64,000 nucleotides of DNA from Bog-793 sp963785415 (GTDB lineage: Bacteria; Actinomycetota; Acidimicrobiia; Acidimicrobiales; Bog-793): positions 1,364,001-1,428,000 of the forward strand of contig CAWAVB010000001.1 of assembly GCA_963785415.1 (NCBI GenBank). Reading direction: 5' to 3'. Below are positions 51,130-63,458 of this stretch, piece after piece (positions within the stretch are counted from its first letter, which is position 1; each line of letters starts with the position of its first letter). The translations under genes and the position numbers were made by a program. Below the pieces are notes generated by a model, which made no database searches, was not told the origin of the DNA, and saw nothing but the letters and a program-made list of their open reading frames with translations.

Positions 51130-51839
51130 TTCGCCGCGTCGGCCGGCTCGGATGGCCGGCCGACTGATTTCCAGGCACGCGCCGCCTCGAGGAGCGACTG
51201 GAAAAGGACGACGCCGTCCGTGCCAACACCCAGCGGGTCCGAGGCGCGCTCGGGGTGCGGCATGAGCCCGACGACGTTGCCCGCCGGATTCGCCACCCCG
51301 GCGATGGCGTGCGCCGCGCCGTTCGGGTTGTCCCGGTACCGCAGCAGCACCTGCCCGTTGCGTTCGACCTCGTCGAGCGTCGCGGCGTCGCAGGTGTAGT
51401 TGCCCTCGTAGTGGTTGATCGGCAGCCGGAGCACCGTCCCGGCCGTCGCGCGCGCCGTGAGCACGTTCCGGGTCGACTCGACCGTGCACTCGACGGTGCG
51501 GCAGATGAACCTCAGCCCGACGTTGCGCGTGAGCGCGCCCGGGAGCAGACCCGCCTCGGTGAGCACCTGGAAGCCGTTGCAGATCCCGACGACGGGACCG
51601 CCCCGGGCCGCGAAGTCGGTGACGGCCGCCATGACCGGGGCGAAGCGCGCGATCGCGCCGGGTCGCAGGTAGTCGCCGTGGGCGAAACCCCCGGGGATCA
51701 CGACGGCACCGACGTCCCCGATCCGGTCGTCCCCGTGCCACAGGATTCGCGTCGAGGCGCCGAGCGCGCCGAGCGCTCGGGCGACATCGTGCTCGCAGTT
51801 CGAACCCGGGAAGCAGACGATCCCGACGTCAGTCGTCAC
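51126..51839 (-). CDS. purQ: phosphoribosylformylglycinamidine synthase, PurQ glutaminase subunit
   Basis: 237 aa class I glutamine amidotransferase. Nucleophile Cys in VVGICNGFQVL, catalytic His/Glu in LMPHPERA. The start FPGSNCEHDVARAL is typical. GTG 51839 overlaps the purS stop. Supplies ammonia to PurL. Confidence 0.95.
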   Translation of the reverse strand: MTTDVGIVCFPGSNCEHDVARALGALGASTRILWHGDDRIGDVGAVVIPGGFAHGDYLRPGAIARFAPVMAAVTDFAARGGPVVGICNGFQVLTEAGLLPGALTRNVGLRFICRTVECTVESTRNVLTARATAGTVLRLPINHYEGNYTCDAATLDEVERNGQVLLRYRDNPNGAAHAIAGVANPAGNVVGLMPHPERASDPLGVGTDGVVLFQSLLEAARAWKSVGRPSEPADAAN

Positions 51840-52105
51840 GGTCGCTCCACCGAGCCGTCGGAGACGACGCGGATCTGGGCGCGCTCGATCACCGGGTTGG
51901 CAAGCAACCGGTCGCACATCTCCTCGGCGGTCTGACGAGCTTCGGCCTCGCTCGGCGCGTCGACGACGAAGCGAAACACCTTCCCTACGTGGACGCCCCG
52001 CACCCCCTCGAAGCCGAGCGAGGGGAGCGCCCGCTCGATGGCGAGCCCCTCGGGATCGGCCAGCCCGGCGAGGCCCCGGATCTCAACGACGATGTCGTAG
52101 CTCAC
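51836..52105 (-). CDS. purS: phosphoribosylformylglycinamidine synthase, PurS subunit
   Basis: 89 aa. YDIVVEIRGLAGLADPEGLAIERALPSLGF and VHVGKVFRF are the PurS core; it bridges PurL and PurQ. GTG 52105 has GGAGGGAG just upstream and overlaps the purC stop; its own stop overlaps purQ. Confidence 0.93.
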   Translation of the reverse strand: MSYDIVVEIRGLAGLADPEGLAIERALPSLGFEGVRGVHVGKVFRFVVDAPSEAEARQTAEEMCDRLLANPVIERAQIRVVSDGSVERP

Positions 52106-52989
52106 GTTCTCCCTCCGCCTCCCCACCAGTCGGCCAGGCGCAGCCCGGTGATCCGCTCGTAGGCCTCGACGTAGCGCGCCCGCGTCGAGGCGACAACCTC
52201 GTCCGGCATCGACGGGGGTGGTGACGCCATGTCCCAGCCCGTCGCCGCCGCCCAGTCGCGCATCGGCTGCTTGTCGAACGATGGCGGCGTGCGGCCGGCG
52301 ACCCAGGTCGCCGCGTCCCACAAGCGCGACGAGTCCGGCGTCACGATCTCGTCGCAGATCGTAAGGACGCCGCCCACCTTCCCGAGCTCGAACTTCGTGT
52401 CGGCGACGATCACCCCCCGGGCGAGGGCAGCCCGGGCAGCCGCCGAGTACGCGGTGAGACACACCGCCCGCGCCCGTCCGGCCAGTTCCTCGCCGACGAG
52501 CGCCGCGGCGGCGGCGAACGGGATGTTCTCGTCGTGGCCCGTCGCCGCCTTCGTCGACGGTGTGAACACCGGCTCGGGCAGCCGATCCGCCTCGACGAGA
52601 CCGGCGGGGAGTGGCTCGCCGTGCATCGTCTGGCGCTCGCGGTACTCCCGCCACGCCGAACCGGCGAGGTAGCCGCGCACGATGCACTCGATCGGCAGCA
52701 TCTCCGCCCGCCGGACGAGCATCGCCCGGCCGGCGAGACCCACCCGGTCCCGCTCGGCGACGGGGAAGTCGGCGGGGTCCGTGCTCACGAGGTGCGTCGG
52801 CGCGATCCCGGCGAGCTCGCCCCCCCAGTAAGCGGTCATCGCCGTCAGCACGCGCCCCTTGTCCGGGACGGGCTTGTCGAAAACGTAGTCGTAGGCGGAG
52901 ATCCGGTCGGACGCCACCATGAGCAACAGGCCGTCGCCGGCGTCGAAGACGTCGCGCACCTTGCCCGAGTAGACGCGCTCGCGGATCAC
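52102..52989 (-). CDS. purC: phosphoribosylaminoimidazole-succinocarboxamide synthase
   Basis: 295 aa. Motifs YSGKVRDVFDAGDGLLLMVASDRISAYD, RAEMLPIECIVRGYLAGSAW, and ADTKFELG are those of SAICAR synthetase. GTG 52989 overlaps the purB stop. Confidence 0.95.
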   Translation of the reverse strand: MIRERVYSGKVRDVFDAGDGLLLMVASDRISAYDYVFDKPVPDKGRVLTAMTAYWGGELAGIAPTHLVSTDPADFPVAERDRVGLAGRAMLVRRAEMLPIECIVRGYLAGSAWREYRERQTMHGEPLPAGLVEADRLPEPVFTPSTKAATGHDENIPFAAAAALVGEELAGRARAVCLTAYSAAARAALARGVIVADTKFELGKVGGVLTICDEIVTPDSSRLWDAATWVAGRTPPSFDKQPMRDWAAATGWDMASPPPSMPDEVVASTRARYVEAYERITGLRLADWWGGGGRT

Positions 52990-54314
52990 CGCCCGGTTCC
53001 CTCGACGGCATCGGTCGTGCGGTGCGCGTTGCGCAATGCCCGGTCCAGATCGAACGCCTCGTCGAGGACCGCGCCGACATGCCCCGCTCCCAAGACGGAC
53101 ACGAGCTCCTCGTCCTTTTCGAGCACCCCCCGGAACGGCCGCCGCTCGCCTGCGGCGCGGTGCGCGGCGCGCTGGACGATCGCGTACGCGGCGTCCCGGT
53201 CGCACCCGGCGGTGACGAGCGCGAGCAGCACCGGTTGCGAGAAGACGAGCCCGTACGAGCCCTCGAGCAGGTTCTTCCGCATCCGGTCGCCGTCGACGAC
53301 GAGCCCGTCGACGAGCCGTGCCGCCCGCACCAGGGCGTAGTAACAGAGCTGGCTGGCGTCCGGCAGGATGATCCGCTCGGCCGCGCTGTGCGAGATGTCC
53401 CGCTCGTGCCAGAGGGCGACGTCCTCGAGCCCGGTGACGAGGTAGCCGCGCAGCAGCCGGGCCATGCCGACGAGGCGTTCCGCGGTGATCGGGTTCCGCT
53501 TGTGCGGCATCGCCGAGGATCCCTTCTGGCCCGCGGCGAAAGCCTCCGCGACCTCGGCCACCTCGGTTCGTTGGAGATGGCGGAACTCGGTCGCGATCGC
53601 CTCGACCGTCGTTCCCGCCGCCGCGAGCGCGTAGAGGAACTGGGCATGGCGGTCGCGGGAGATCACCTGGTTCGCCGGCGTTGGCGTCAGGCCGAGCGCC
53701 GCGCACACGTGTGACTCGACGAAGGGATCGACGTTCGAGTAGGTGCCGACCGCGCCGGAGAGTTTGCCCACGGCCACTGCGTCATGGGCCTGTTCCAGTC
53801 GGACTCGGTCGCGATCGGCCTGCAGACAGAAAAGAGCCAGCTTCGCCCCGAACGTCGTCGGCTCCGCGTGCATGCCGTGGGTGCGCCCGACGATCGGCAC
53901 TGCGGCGAACTCGGTGGCGCGGCGCCGCAGCACGGCGACGAGACCGTCGGCCGCCCCGATGAGCAGATCGCCGGCCCGGCACAGCGTCACCGAGAGCGCG
54001 GTGTCGACGACATCGGAGGACGTGAGCCCGTAGTGGACCCACGCGCCCTCCGGTGGTCCGATCGCCTGGCTCACGACGTCGACGAAAGCGGCCACGTCGT
54101 GGTCAGTGACGCGCTCGCGCTCGTTTACGGCAGCGACGAAGGTGGCGTCGATGTTCGGCGCGCGGCTCCGGGCCGCGGCCGCGACCCTCGGCTCGACGAC
54201 ACCGAGTCCGGCCCACCCCTCGATCGCGAGCAACTCGATCTCGAGCCAGAGCGACAGGCGCGCCTCGTCGGTGAAAAGCCCGGCCATCTCCGGCAGCGCG
54301 TAGCGGTCGATCAC
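52986..54314 (-). CDS. purB: adenylosuccinate lyase
   Basis: 442 aa of the fumarase/aspartase superfamily. Signature SSAMPHKRNPITAERL (catalytic Ser loop), TSSDVVDTAL and RTHGMHAEP (catalytic His). It acts twice in purine synthesis. GTG 54314 overlaps the purD stop. Confidence 0.95.
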   Translation of the reverse strand: MIDRYALPEMAGLFTDEARLSLWLEIELLAIEGWAGLGVVEPRVAAAARSRAPNIDATFVAAVNERERVTDHDVAAFVDVVSQAIGPPEGAWVHYGLTSSDVVDTALSVTLCRAGDLLIGAADGLVAVLRRRATEFAAVPIVGRTHGMHAEPTTFGAKLALFCLQADRDRVRLEQAHDAVAVGKLSGAVGTYSNVDPFVESHVCAALGLTPTPANQVISRDRHAQFLYALAAAGTTVEAIATEFRHLQRTEVAEVAEAFAAGQKGSSAMPHKRNPITAERLVGMARLLRGYLVTGLEDVALWHERDISHSAAERIILPDASQLCYYALVRAARLVDGLVVDGDRMRKNLLEGSYGLVFSQPVLLALVTAGCDRDAAYAIVQRAAHRAAGERRPFRGVLEKDEELVSVLGAGHVGAVLDEAFDLDRALRNAHRTTDAVEGTGR

Positions 54315-55570
54315 GACGCGCTCGCGACGCGCTCCGGCACGGCGATGTCCGTCCGGTACCAGACGCCCTCGATCTCGATCTTGGCGACCGCGGCATAGGC
54401 GCGTTCGCGGGCGATCTCGATCGTCGCCGCGACCGCCGTGACGGCGAGAACCCGCCCGCCGTCGGTCCTCAGCACGCCCTCGTCGTCGCGGCGGGTCCCG
54501 GCGTGCAAGACGGTGACACCCTCGACGGCGCCCGCTTCCTCGAGGCCGCCGATCACGTCTCCCCGGCGCGGGTTCTCGGGGTAGCCCTCGGCGGCGGCGA
54601 CGACGCAGACCGCGGCGCCCCCCGCCGCGCCCACCGAATCCGGCACGTCTCCCGCGGCGGCTGCGGCGAGGAGCGCGGCGACGTCGCCTCGGACCCTCGG
54701 GAGCACGGCCTCGGTCTCGGGATCGCCGAAGCGCACGTTGTACTCGACGAGACGGGGGCCGTCGTCACCCAGCATCAACCCCGCGTAGAGCACACCCCGG
54801 TAGTCGATTCCCCGGCGTCCCAGCTCCCAGAGCGTCGGCTGGACGATCCGGTCCATCGCCTCGTCGAGATCGCCCCCCGTGACGAACGGGACCGGAGAGT
54901 AGGCGCCCATCCCGCCCGTGTTCGGGCCGCGGCCGCCGTCGAGCGCCCGCTTGTAGTCCTGGGCGATGGGCAGGGGAACGGCCCGGCCCCCGCCGCACAC
55001 CGCGAGCAGGGATGCCTCCCTGCCAGCCAACGCCTCCTCGATCACGACCCGTCTCCCGGCGGCCCCGAACGCCGCCCCGGAGAGCTTCGCCGTGACGTCC
55101 TCCTCGGCGCGTGCGAGGTCGTCGGTGACGAGCACCCCCTTGCCGGCGGCGAGTCCGTCGGTCTTCACGACGTAGGGACCGCCACTTCGGCGCAGATAGG
55201 CGATCGCGTCTTGCGGCGCGTCGAACACCGCGAAGCCCGCCGTCGGCACCCCGGCCGCCGCGACGAGCTGCTTCATGTGGACCTTGGAGCCCTCGAGACG
55301 GGCGCCCTCCGCCCCCGGACCGAAGACGAGCGCGCCAAGGGCGCGCAGGCGGTCGGCGAGCCCGTCGACGAGCGGTGCCTCGGGCCCGATGACGAACAGG
55401 TCGGCCTCGATCTCCTCGGGCGGCGCGGCGCTCGACCGCAGGCGGTGGCCCTCGGGCGAGCGCCCATCGATCCCCGGGTTCCCGGGGGTGACGACGACGT
55501 CCGACGAGCGCGCGCAAGCGAGCGCGAGCGCGTGCTCGCGGGCGCCGGATCCGACGATGCAGACGTTCAC
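54311..55570 (-). CDS. purD: phosphoribosylamine-glycine ligase
   Basis: 419 aa ATP-grasp enzyme. It starts MNVCIVGSGAREHALALA and has PYVVKTDGLAAGKGVLV, GPNTGGMGAYSP and RFGDPETEAVLPR. Makes GAR. GTG 55570 overlaps the purA stop. Confidence 0.95.
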   Translation of the reverse strand: MNVCIVGSGAREHALALACARSSDVVVTPGNPGIDGRSPEGHRLRSSAAPPEEIEADLFVIGPEAPLVDGLADRLRALGALVFGPGAEGARLEGSKVHMKQLVAAAGVPTAGFAVFDAPQDAIAYLRRSGGPYVVKTDGLAAGKGVLVTDDLARAEEDVTAKLSGAAFGAAGRRVVIEEALAGREASLLAVCGGGRAVPLPIAQDYKRALDGGRGPNTGGMGAYSPVPFVTGGDLDEAMDRIVQPTLWELGRRGIDYRGVLYAGLMLGDDGPRLVEYNVRFGDPETEAVLPRVRGDVAALLAAAAAGDVPDSVGAAGGAAVCVVAAAEGYPENPRRGDVIGGLEEAGAVEGVTVLHAGTRRDDEGVLRTDGGRVLAVTAVAATIEIARERAYAAVAKIEIEGVWYRTDIAVPERVASAS

Positions 55571-56847
55571 GCCGCGAACCGCACGTACTGCTCGCGGCCC
55601 GGGCCGACGCCGACGAAGGTGACGGGCACCCGCGCGTACTCGGCGATCAGGCGCACGTAGTCACGTGCCGCGACCGGGAGGTCCCGCACCTGCGTCGCCC
55701 CAGAGATGTCCTCGCCCCAGCCCGGAAGCTCCTCGTAGATGGGACGCACCCGGTGGAGCACCGACTGGTGGTAGGGCACGTGGGTGAGCCGCTCCCCGTC
55801 GTGCTCGTAGGCAACACAGACCTTCACGCAATCGAAATCCGTCAGGACGTCGAGCTTCGTGAGGGCGATCTCCGAGACCGAGTTCAGGCGCACGGCGTGG
55901 CGGAGCATGACGAGGTCCAGCCAGCCTGGGCGACGGCGTCTTCCCGTGTTCGTGCCGTACTCGTGGCCGCGTTCGACGAGCGCCTCGGCGAGGTCGCCCT
56001 CGACCTCGGTCGGGAACGGGCCGGCGCCGACCCGGGTGACGTAGGCCTTGGCGATCCCGACGACCCGGTCGATGTCGCGGGGCCCGATACCGCTCCCGGC
56101 GCAGGCGCCCCCGGCGGTCGGGTTCGACGACGTGACGTACGGGTACGTCCCGTGGTCGAGGTCGAGGAAGGTCGCCTGCGCCCCCTCGAGCATGATGTTC
56201 TGCCCGGCGTCGAGAGCCTCGTGCACGAGCCCGACGGAGTCGCCGATCATCGGCGCGATGCGCGGCGCGAACTCCTCGAGGTAAAGACGGGCGATCTCCC
56301 GCCCGTCGAGCGGGAGCCGGTTGAAGACCTTGGCTAGGACGAGGTTCTTCTCGCGAAGCGCCACGTCGAGCTTCTGCCGGAAGATCTTCTCGTCGAGCAG
56401 ATCCTGCACGCGAAGCCCGATCCGGGCCGCCTTGTCGGCGTAGGCGGGGCCGATGCCGCGTTTGGTCGTGCCGAGCTTGTTCTTGCCGAGCGACCGCTCC
56501 GTGGCCCGGTCGATCTCGTAGTGGTACGGCATGATCAAGTGGGCGTTGCCGGACACGACGAGCCGGCTCGTCGAGACGCCCCGGGCCTCGAGCGCATCGC
56601 ACTCGGCGATGAGCACCGCGGGGTCGACGACGACCCCGTTGCCGATGACCGGCACGATCTCGGGGTAGAGCACGCCAGACGGGATGAGCTGGAGAGCGAA
56701 GGTCTCGCCGCCGACGACGATCGTGTGGCCCGCGTTGTGGCCGCCCTGATATCGCACGACGAGGCGCATGTCCCGGGCGAGAAGGTCGGTCAGCTTCCCC
56801 TTCCCCTCGTCGCCCCACTGGGTACCGACCACGACGGTCGCGGGCAC
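55567..56847 (-). CDS. purA: adenylosuccinate synthetase
   Basis: 426 aa. GTP/IMP motifs: GTQWGDEGKGKLTDLLA, GGHNAGHTI, GKNKLGTTKRGIGPAYADK, and TKLDVLTDFD. GTG 56847 has a strong ribosome site (GGAGGGGAG) and is the first gene of the purA-D-B-C-S-Q run; the longer frame upstream overlaps clpB's intergenic space and is rejected. Confidence 0.95.
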   Translation of the reverse strand: MPATVVVGTQWGDEGKGKLTDLLARDMRLVVRYQGGHNAGHTIVVGGETFALQLIPSGVLYPEIVPVIGNGVVVDPAVLIAECDALEARGVSTSRLVVSGNAHLIMPYHYEIDRATERSLGKNKLGTTKRGIGPAYADKAARIGLRVQDLLDEKIFRQKLDVALREKNLVLAKVFNRLPLDGREIARLYLEEFAPRIAPMIGDSVGLVHEALDAGQNIMLEGAQATFLDLDHGTYPYVTSSNPTAGGACAGSGIGPRDIDRVVGIAKAYVTRVGAGPFPTEVEGDLAEALVERGHEYGTNTGRRRRPGWLDLVMLRHAVRLNSVSEIALTKLDVLTDFDCVKVCVAYEHDGERLTHVPYHQSVLHRVRPIYEELPGWGEDISGATQVRDLPVAARDYVRLIAEYARVPVTFVGVGPGREQYVRFAA

Positions 56848-56923
56848 CAGGCTCCCCTCCGGCTCGACCTCCCCGATCCTACTGGCCGGTTCCAGTGACC
56901 CTGGAATCCTTCCTTTTGGCGCC

Positions 56924-59413
<2,490 letters not shown>

Positions 59414-59423
59414 GGCGGTTTCC

Positions 59424-59813
59424 CTACGGTCTCCTCGTCGCCGGGAGGTGCTCGCCGCGCAGCGGCACGAGATCCCGGCGGTACTGCCGGTGGGTGCGCA
59501 ACAGGTCCTCACGCGCCGCAGCGAGGGCGGCCTCGAGGTCGGCCCGCAAGCGGGCCACCTCGGCCTCGAGCGCGAGGACCCGCCGCACGCCCTCAAGGTT
59601 CACGCCGGCGCTCGTGAGGTCGTGGATCTGCCGGAGCTGGTCGATGTCCGCGTCGGAGTAGCGGCGGCTCCCGCCGCCGGTTCTCGCCGGGTCGAGCAGT
59701 CCCCGGCGCTCGTAGATCCGCAGCGTCTGCGGGTGGACCCCGGCGAGCTCGGCGGCGATCGAGATCACGTAGACGGCCTGGGGTGACGGGCGGGATCTCC
59801 GGGTTGGCGGCAT
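59424..59813 (-). CDS. hspR: heat-shock repressor HspR (MerR family)
   Basis: 129 aa. Helix-turn-helix AAELAGVHPQTLRIYERRGLLDPARTGGGSRRYSDADIDQLRQI (in pieces) and a coiled coil ending the protein. HspR with DnaK represses this operon by binding HAIR sites. It lies 4 bp after dnaJ. Confidence 0.92.
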   Translation of the reverse strand: MPPTRRSRPSPQAVYVISIAAELAGVHPQTLRIYERRGLLDPARTGGGSRRYSDADIDQLRQIHDLTSAGVNLEGVRRVLALEAEVARLRADLEAALAAAREDLLRTHRQYRRDLVPLRGEHLPATRRP

Positions 59814-59817
59814 CGGT

Positions 59818-60909
59818 TCAGACCCCCAGGTGGGCCCGGGGTGAGGCCGGCGACGCCTGGGCGAGGGCTTCGATCGCCTTGCGCTCCGGTTCGGAAAGCT
59901 TCGCCGGCACGACCAGATCGACCGAGACGAGCAGATCGCCCGTCGTCGAGCCCTGCTGGATCCCCTTGCCCCGGATGCGCAGGACCTGACCGGTCTTCGT
60001 CCCCGCCGGGATCTTCAGGGTCACGGGACGGCCGAGCGTCGGCACGGTGATCGTCGCGCCGAGCGCCGCCTCGGGGTAGGTGACCGGGACGTTGAGCGTG
60101 AGGTTGCGCCCGCGACGGCCGAAGAGCGGGTGCGGGGTGACGTGCATCGTCACGAGCAGGTCCCCGGCGGGCCCGCCGCCACGGCCCGGTTCGCCGCGAC
60201 CTTTCACGCGGATCCGCTTCCCGTCCTCGACCCCGGCGGGCACGCGGACCTTCACCCGGCGTTCACGCCGCTCGAGTCCGGTCCCAAAACACGTCGGGCA
60301 GGGGTCGACGACCTTCGTCCCCCGGCCGTTGCACTCCGTGCAGGTCGTCGCCAACGAGAACAGGCCCTGGTTGTCGTTCACGATCCCCGATCCGCCACAA
60401 CGCGGACAGACGACCGGCATGGTGCCCGGTTTCGATCCCGAACCCCCGCAGGTCCGGCAGGCGACCGGCGTCGTGACGTTCACCGTCGTGACGACGCCCG
60501 CGACGGCCTCGGCGAAGTCGAGGTGCAGCTCGGCCTCGACGTCCTCACCGCGCCGGGACCCGGCGGCCGATCCGGGACGACGCCGCCCGCCGGACTGGCG
60601 GAAGATGCCCCCGAAGAGATCGGACAGGTCGTCGATATTGAAGTTGAACCCGCCGGACTGCCCGAACCCGGGACCGGCCGCGCCGAGACGACGCACCTCG
60701 TCGTACTCCTTGCGCCTGTCGGGGTCCCCGAGCACGTCGTAGGCGGCGGAAATCTCCTTGAAGCGGTCCTCGTGCCCGGGATTGGCGTCCGGGTGGTGCT
60801 GCTTGGCGAGCTTGCGGTAGGCGCGCGTGATCTCCTTGTCCGGCGCGTCCTGCCGGACCCCGAGGACCTTGTAGTAGTCGGTCTCGAACCACTCCCGCTG
60901 GGGTGCCAC
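59818..60909 (-). CDS. dnaJ: chaperone DnaJ
   Basis: 363 aa type I J protein. J domain with HPD (KQHHPDANPG), Gly-rich region, four zinc-finger repeats (CRTCGGSG, CPRCGGSG, CTECNGRG, CPTCFGTG), and C-terminal substrate domains. Stimulates DnaK. Confidence 0.95.
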   Translation of the reverse strand: MAPQREWFETDYYKVLGVRQDAPDKEITRAYRKLAKQHHPDANPGHEDRFKEISAAYDVLGDPDRRKEYDEVRRLGAAGPGFGQSGGFNFNIDDLSDLFGGIFRQSGGRRRPGSAAGSRRGEDVEAELHLDFAEAVAGVVTTVNVTTPVACRTCGGSGSKPGTMPVVCPRCGGSGIVNDNQGLFSLATTCTECNGRGTKVVDPCPTCFGTGLERRERRVKVRVPAGVEDGKRIRVKGRGEPGRGGGPAGDLLVTMHVTPHPLFGRRGRNLTLNVPVTYPEAALGATITVPTLGRPVTLKIPAGTKTGQVLRIRGKGIQQGSTTGDLLVSVDLVVPAKLSEPERKAIEALAQASPASPRAHLGV

Positions 60910-60916
60910 GCGACCC

Positions 60917-61525
60917 CTAGCCCTTCACCTTCACCATCGCGGGTCGAAGGACCCGTCCCTTCAGGCGGTACCCCGCACGCATGACCTCGACGACCTGCGG
61001 GCCGTCGTCGGCCGGGAGCTCCGCCGCCGCGTCGACGTCGTCGGGCTCGTCGCGGGGGATGTGCGCCACCGCGTCGTGGATCGTCGGGTCGAACGGAACC
61101 TCGGCCGCGTCGATCCGCTCGAGGCCCTCCTGGGCGAGTGTGTCGCACAGCAACGAGTTGATCTGCCCGAGCGCGCCCCGCAAATGGGCGGCCGTCGCCT
61201 CGTCGTCACCGACGTGGGCGAGCGCGAGATCGAGCGCATCGAGAACCGGGAAGAGCCGCTCCACGACCGCTTCGGACGCCCGGGTGAGGAGGTCGGTCTG
61301 CTGACGCAACGTCCGCTTCCGGAAGTTCTCGAACTCGGCCTGGAGCCGTTGGAGCGCGTCGAGGTACTCGTCGCGCTCGGCGGTCAGCCGCGTCCGCTCG
61401 TCCTCCACGTCATAAAGGTCGCTCTCCTCCTCGGTCGGGACCTCGGCCGGACCGGCGTCGAATCCTTCGTCGGTCGACGCCGGCGGTTCCCGCCCGGTCC
61501 CGGCGACCGGGTCGTGGCCGGTCAT
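60917..61525 (-). CDS. grpE: nucleotide exchange factor GrpE
   Basis: 202 aa. Long coiled coil (TAERDEYLDALQRLQAEFENFRKRT), then the beta-domain FDPTIHDAVAHI and GYRLKGRVLRPAMVKVKG. The first 45 residues are acidic and disordered. ATG 61525 overlaps the dnaK stop by 4 bp. Confidence 0.95.
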   Translation of the reverse strand: MTGHDPVAGTGREPPASTDEGFDAGPAEVPTEEESDLYDVEDERTRLTAERDEYLDALQRLQAEFENFRKRTLRQQTDLLTRASEAVVERLFPVLDALDLALAHVGDDEATAAHLRGALGQINSLLCDTLAQEGLERIDAAEVPFDPTIHDAVAHIPRDEPDDVDAAAELPADDGPQVVEVMRAGYRLKGRVLRPAMVKVKG

Positions 61526-63375
61526 GCCTCGGAAGACCCGGCGTCGTCGACGATCTCGGCGTCGACGACCTCGTCGTCAGAGGGTGGGGTCCCCGCCGAG
61601 TCCGACGTGCCCCCGGATCCGGGGGTCGAGGCCTGGGCCGACGCCTGCTCGTACAGACGCTGGGCGAAGGCCTGTGACGCCGACAAGAGCGCGTCGGACG
61701 CCGAGCGGATCGCCTCGACGTTCGTGCCGGCGAGGGCCTCCTTCAACCCCTTCAACGCCGACTCGACGCGGTCCTTCTCATCTCCGGTGAACTTCGAGCC
61801 TTCGTCTTTCAAAAGCTTCTCGGTGCGGTGGACGAGGGTGTCCGCTTGGTTGCGCGTCTCCGCTTCCTCCTTGCGCCGGCGGTCGTCCGCGGCGTGCTGC
61901 TCCGCGTCGCGAACCATCCGCTCGATCTCGTCGCGGGGCAACGACGTCTGGCCGGTGATCGTCATCGACTGCTCTCGGCTGGTCGCGCGGTCCTTCGCCG
62001 AGACGTGCACGATGCCGTTCGCGTCGATGTCGAAGGTCACCTCGATCTGCGGGATGCCCTGGGGAGCGGGAGGCAGGTCGACGAGCTGGAACTTGCCGAG
62101 CGTCTTGTTGTACATCGCCATCTCGCGCTCGCCCTGGAGGACGTGGATCTCGACGGACGGCTGGTTGTCCTCCGCTGTCGTGAAGACCTCGGAGCGCTTC
62201 GTCGGGATCGTCGAGTTCCGCTCGATGAGACGGTGCATGATGCCGCCCTTCGTCTCGATCCCGAGGCTGAGCGGCGTCACGTCGAGGAGCAGGATGTCCT
62301 TCACCTCGCCCTTCAGGACTCCGGCCTGGATCGCCGCGCCGACCGCGACGACCTCGTCGGGGTTGACTCCCTTGTGCGCCTCCTTGCCGGACATCTCGTG
62401 GACGAGCTGCTGGACGGCGGGCATGCGCGTCGAGCCGCCGACCAGGATGACGTGATGGATGTCGGAGTTCGACAGCCCGGCGTCTTTCATCGCTTGCTCG
62501 AACGGGCCTCGACACGCCTGGACGAGGTCCTCGGTGAGCTCCTCGAACTTCGCCCGCGTGAGCTTGAGGTCGAGGTGCTTCGGTCCTTCCGACGTGGCCG
62601 TGATGAACGGCAGGTTGATCGTCGTCTCCTGGACGGCAGAGAGCTCGATCTTCGCCTTCTCGGCGGCCTCCTTCAGCCTTTGCAGCGCCATCCGGTCGTT
62701 CGACAGGTCGACGCCCTCGGTGTCTTTGAACGACTTCACGAGCCAGTCGATGACCCGCTGGTCCCAGTCGTCACCACCGAGGTGGGTGTTGCCCGACGTC
62801 GACTTGACCTCGAAGACACCCTCGCCGATCTCGAGGACCGAGACGTCGAACGTCCCGCCGCCAAGGTCGAAGACGAGGATCGTCTGGTCGGCGCCCTCCT
62901 TGTCGAGCCCGTAGGCGAGAGCGGCGGCGGTCGGCTCGTTGATGATCCGCAGCACCTCGAGTCCCGCGATCTGCCCCGCCTCTTTCGTCGCGGTGCGTTG
63001 CGCGTCGTCGAAGTACGCCGGGACGGTGACCACGGCCTGGCTCACCGAGTCACCGAGGAACGCCTCCGCGTCACGCTTCAACTTCTGCAGGATCCGGGCC
63101 GAGATCTCCTGCGCGGTGTAGGCCTTGCCGTCGATGTCGATCGTCCAGCTCGTGCCCATCTGCCGCTTCACCGACCGGACGGTGCGGTCGGGGTTCGTGA
63201 TCGCCTGACGCTTCGCGACCTCTCCGACGAGCACTTCGCCGGACTTCGCGAAGGCAACGACCGACGGGGTCGTACGACCCCCCTCGGCGTTGGGGATGAC
63301 CGTTGGCTCGCCACCTTCGAGGACGCTGACCACCGAGTTCGTCGTCCCGAGGTCGATACCGACCGCCTTTGCCAT
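61522..63375 (-). CDS. dnaK: chaperone DnaK (Hsp70)
   Basis: 617 aa. MAKAVGIDLGTTNSVVSVLEGGEP at the start, phosphate-2 motif ILVFDLGGGTFDVSVLEI, adenosine motif HVILVGGSTRMPAV, and an acidic C-terminal tail. ATG 63375 has GGAGG upstream; the 5-codon longer frame is less likely. First gene of dnaK-grpE-dnaJ-hspR-clpB. Confidence 0.97.
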   Translation of the reverse strand: MAKAVGIDLGTTNSVVSVLEGGEPTVIPNAEGGRTTPSVVAFAKSGEVLVGEVAKRQAITNPDRTVRSVKRQMGTSWTIDIDGKAYTAQEISARILQKLKRDAEAFLGDSVSQAVVTVPAYFDDAQRTATKEAGQIAGLEVLRIINEPTAAALAYGLDKEGADQTILVFDLGGGTFDVSVLEIGEGVFEVKSTSGNTHLGGDDWDQRVIDWLVKSFKDTEGVDLSNDRMALQRLKEAAEKAKIELSAVQETTINLPFITATSEGPKHLDLKLTRAKFEELTEDLVQACRGPFEQAMKDAGLSNSDIHHVILVGGSTRMPAVQQLVHEMSGKEAHKGVNPDEVVAVGAAIQAGVLKGEVKDILLLDVTPLSLGIETKGGIMHRLIERNSTIPTKRSEVFTTAEDNQPSVEIHVLQGEREMAMYNKTLGKFQLVDLPPAPQGIPQIEVTFDIDANGIVHVSAKDRATSREQSMTITGQTSLPRDEIERMVRDAEQHAADDRRRKEEAETRNQADTLVHRTEKLLKDEGSKFTGDEKDRVESALKGLKEALAGTNVEAIRSASDALLSASQAFAQRLYEQASAQASTPGSGGTSDSAGTPPSDDEVVDAEIVDDAGSSEA

Positions 63376-63458
63376 TCGTCCTGCCTCCACTCCGTGTGAT
63401 GTCCTGTCCGGCCGGCCTGCGGTCTCACGGCCGCAGGTCGCCCGACCTGTTGACTACA

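Noticed and set aside
56890..56906. TTCCAG-N5-CTGGAA hairpin between clpB and purA
   Set aside because: A possible terminator for clpB, but the stem is only 6 bp with no U tract.
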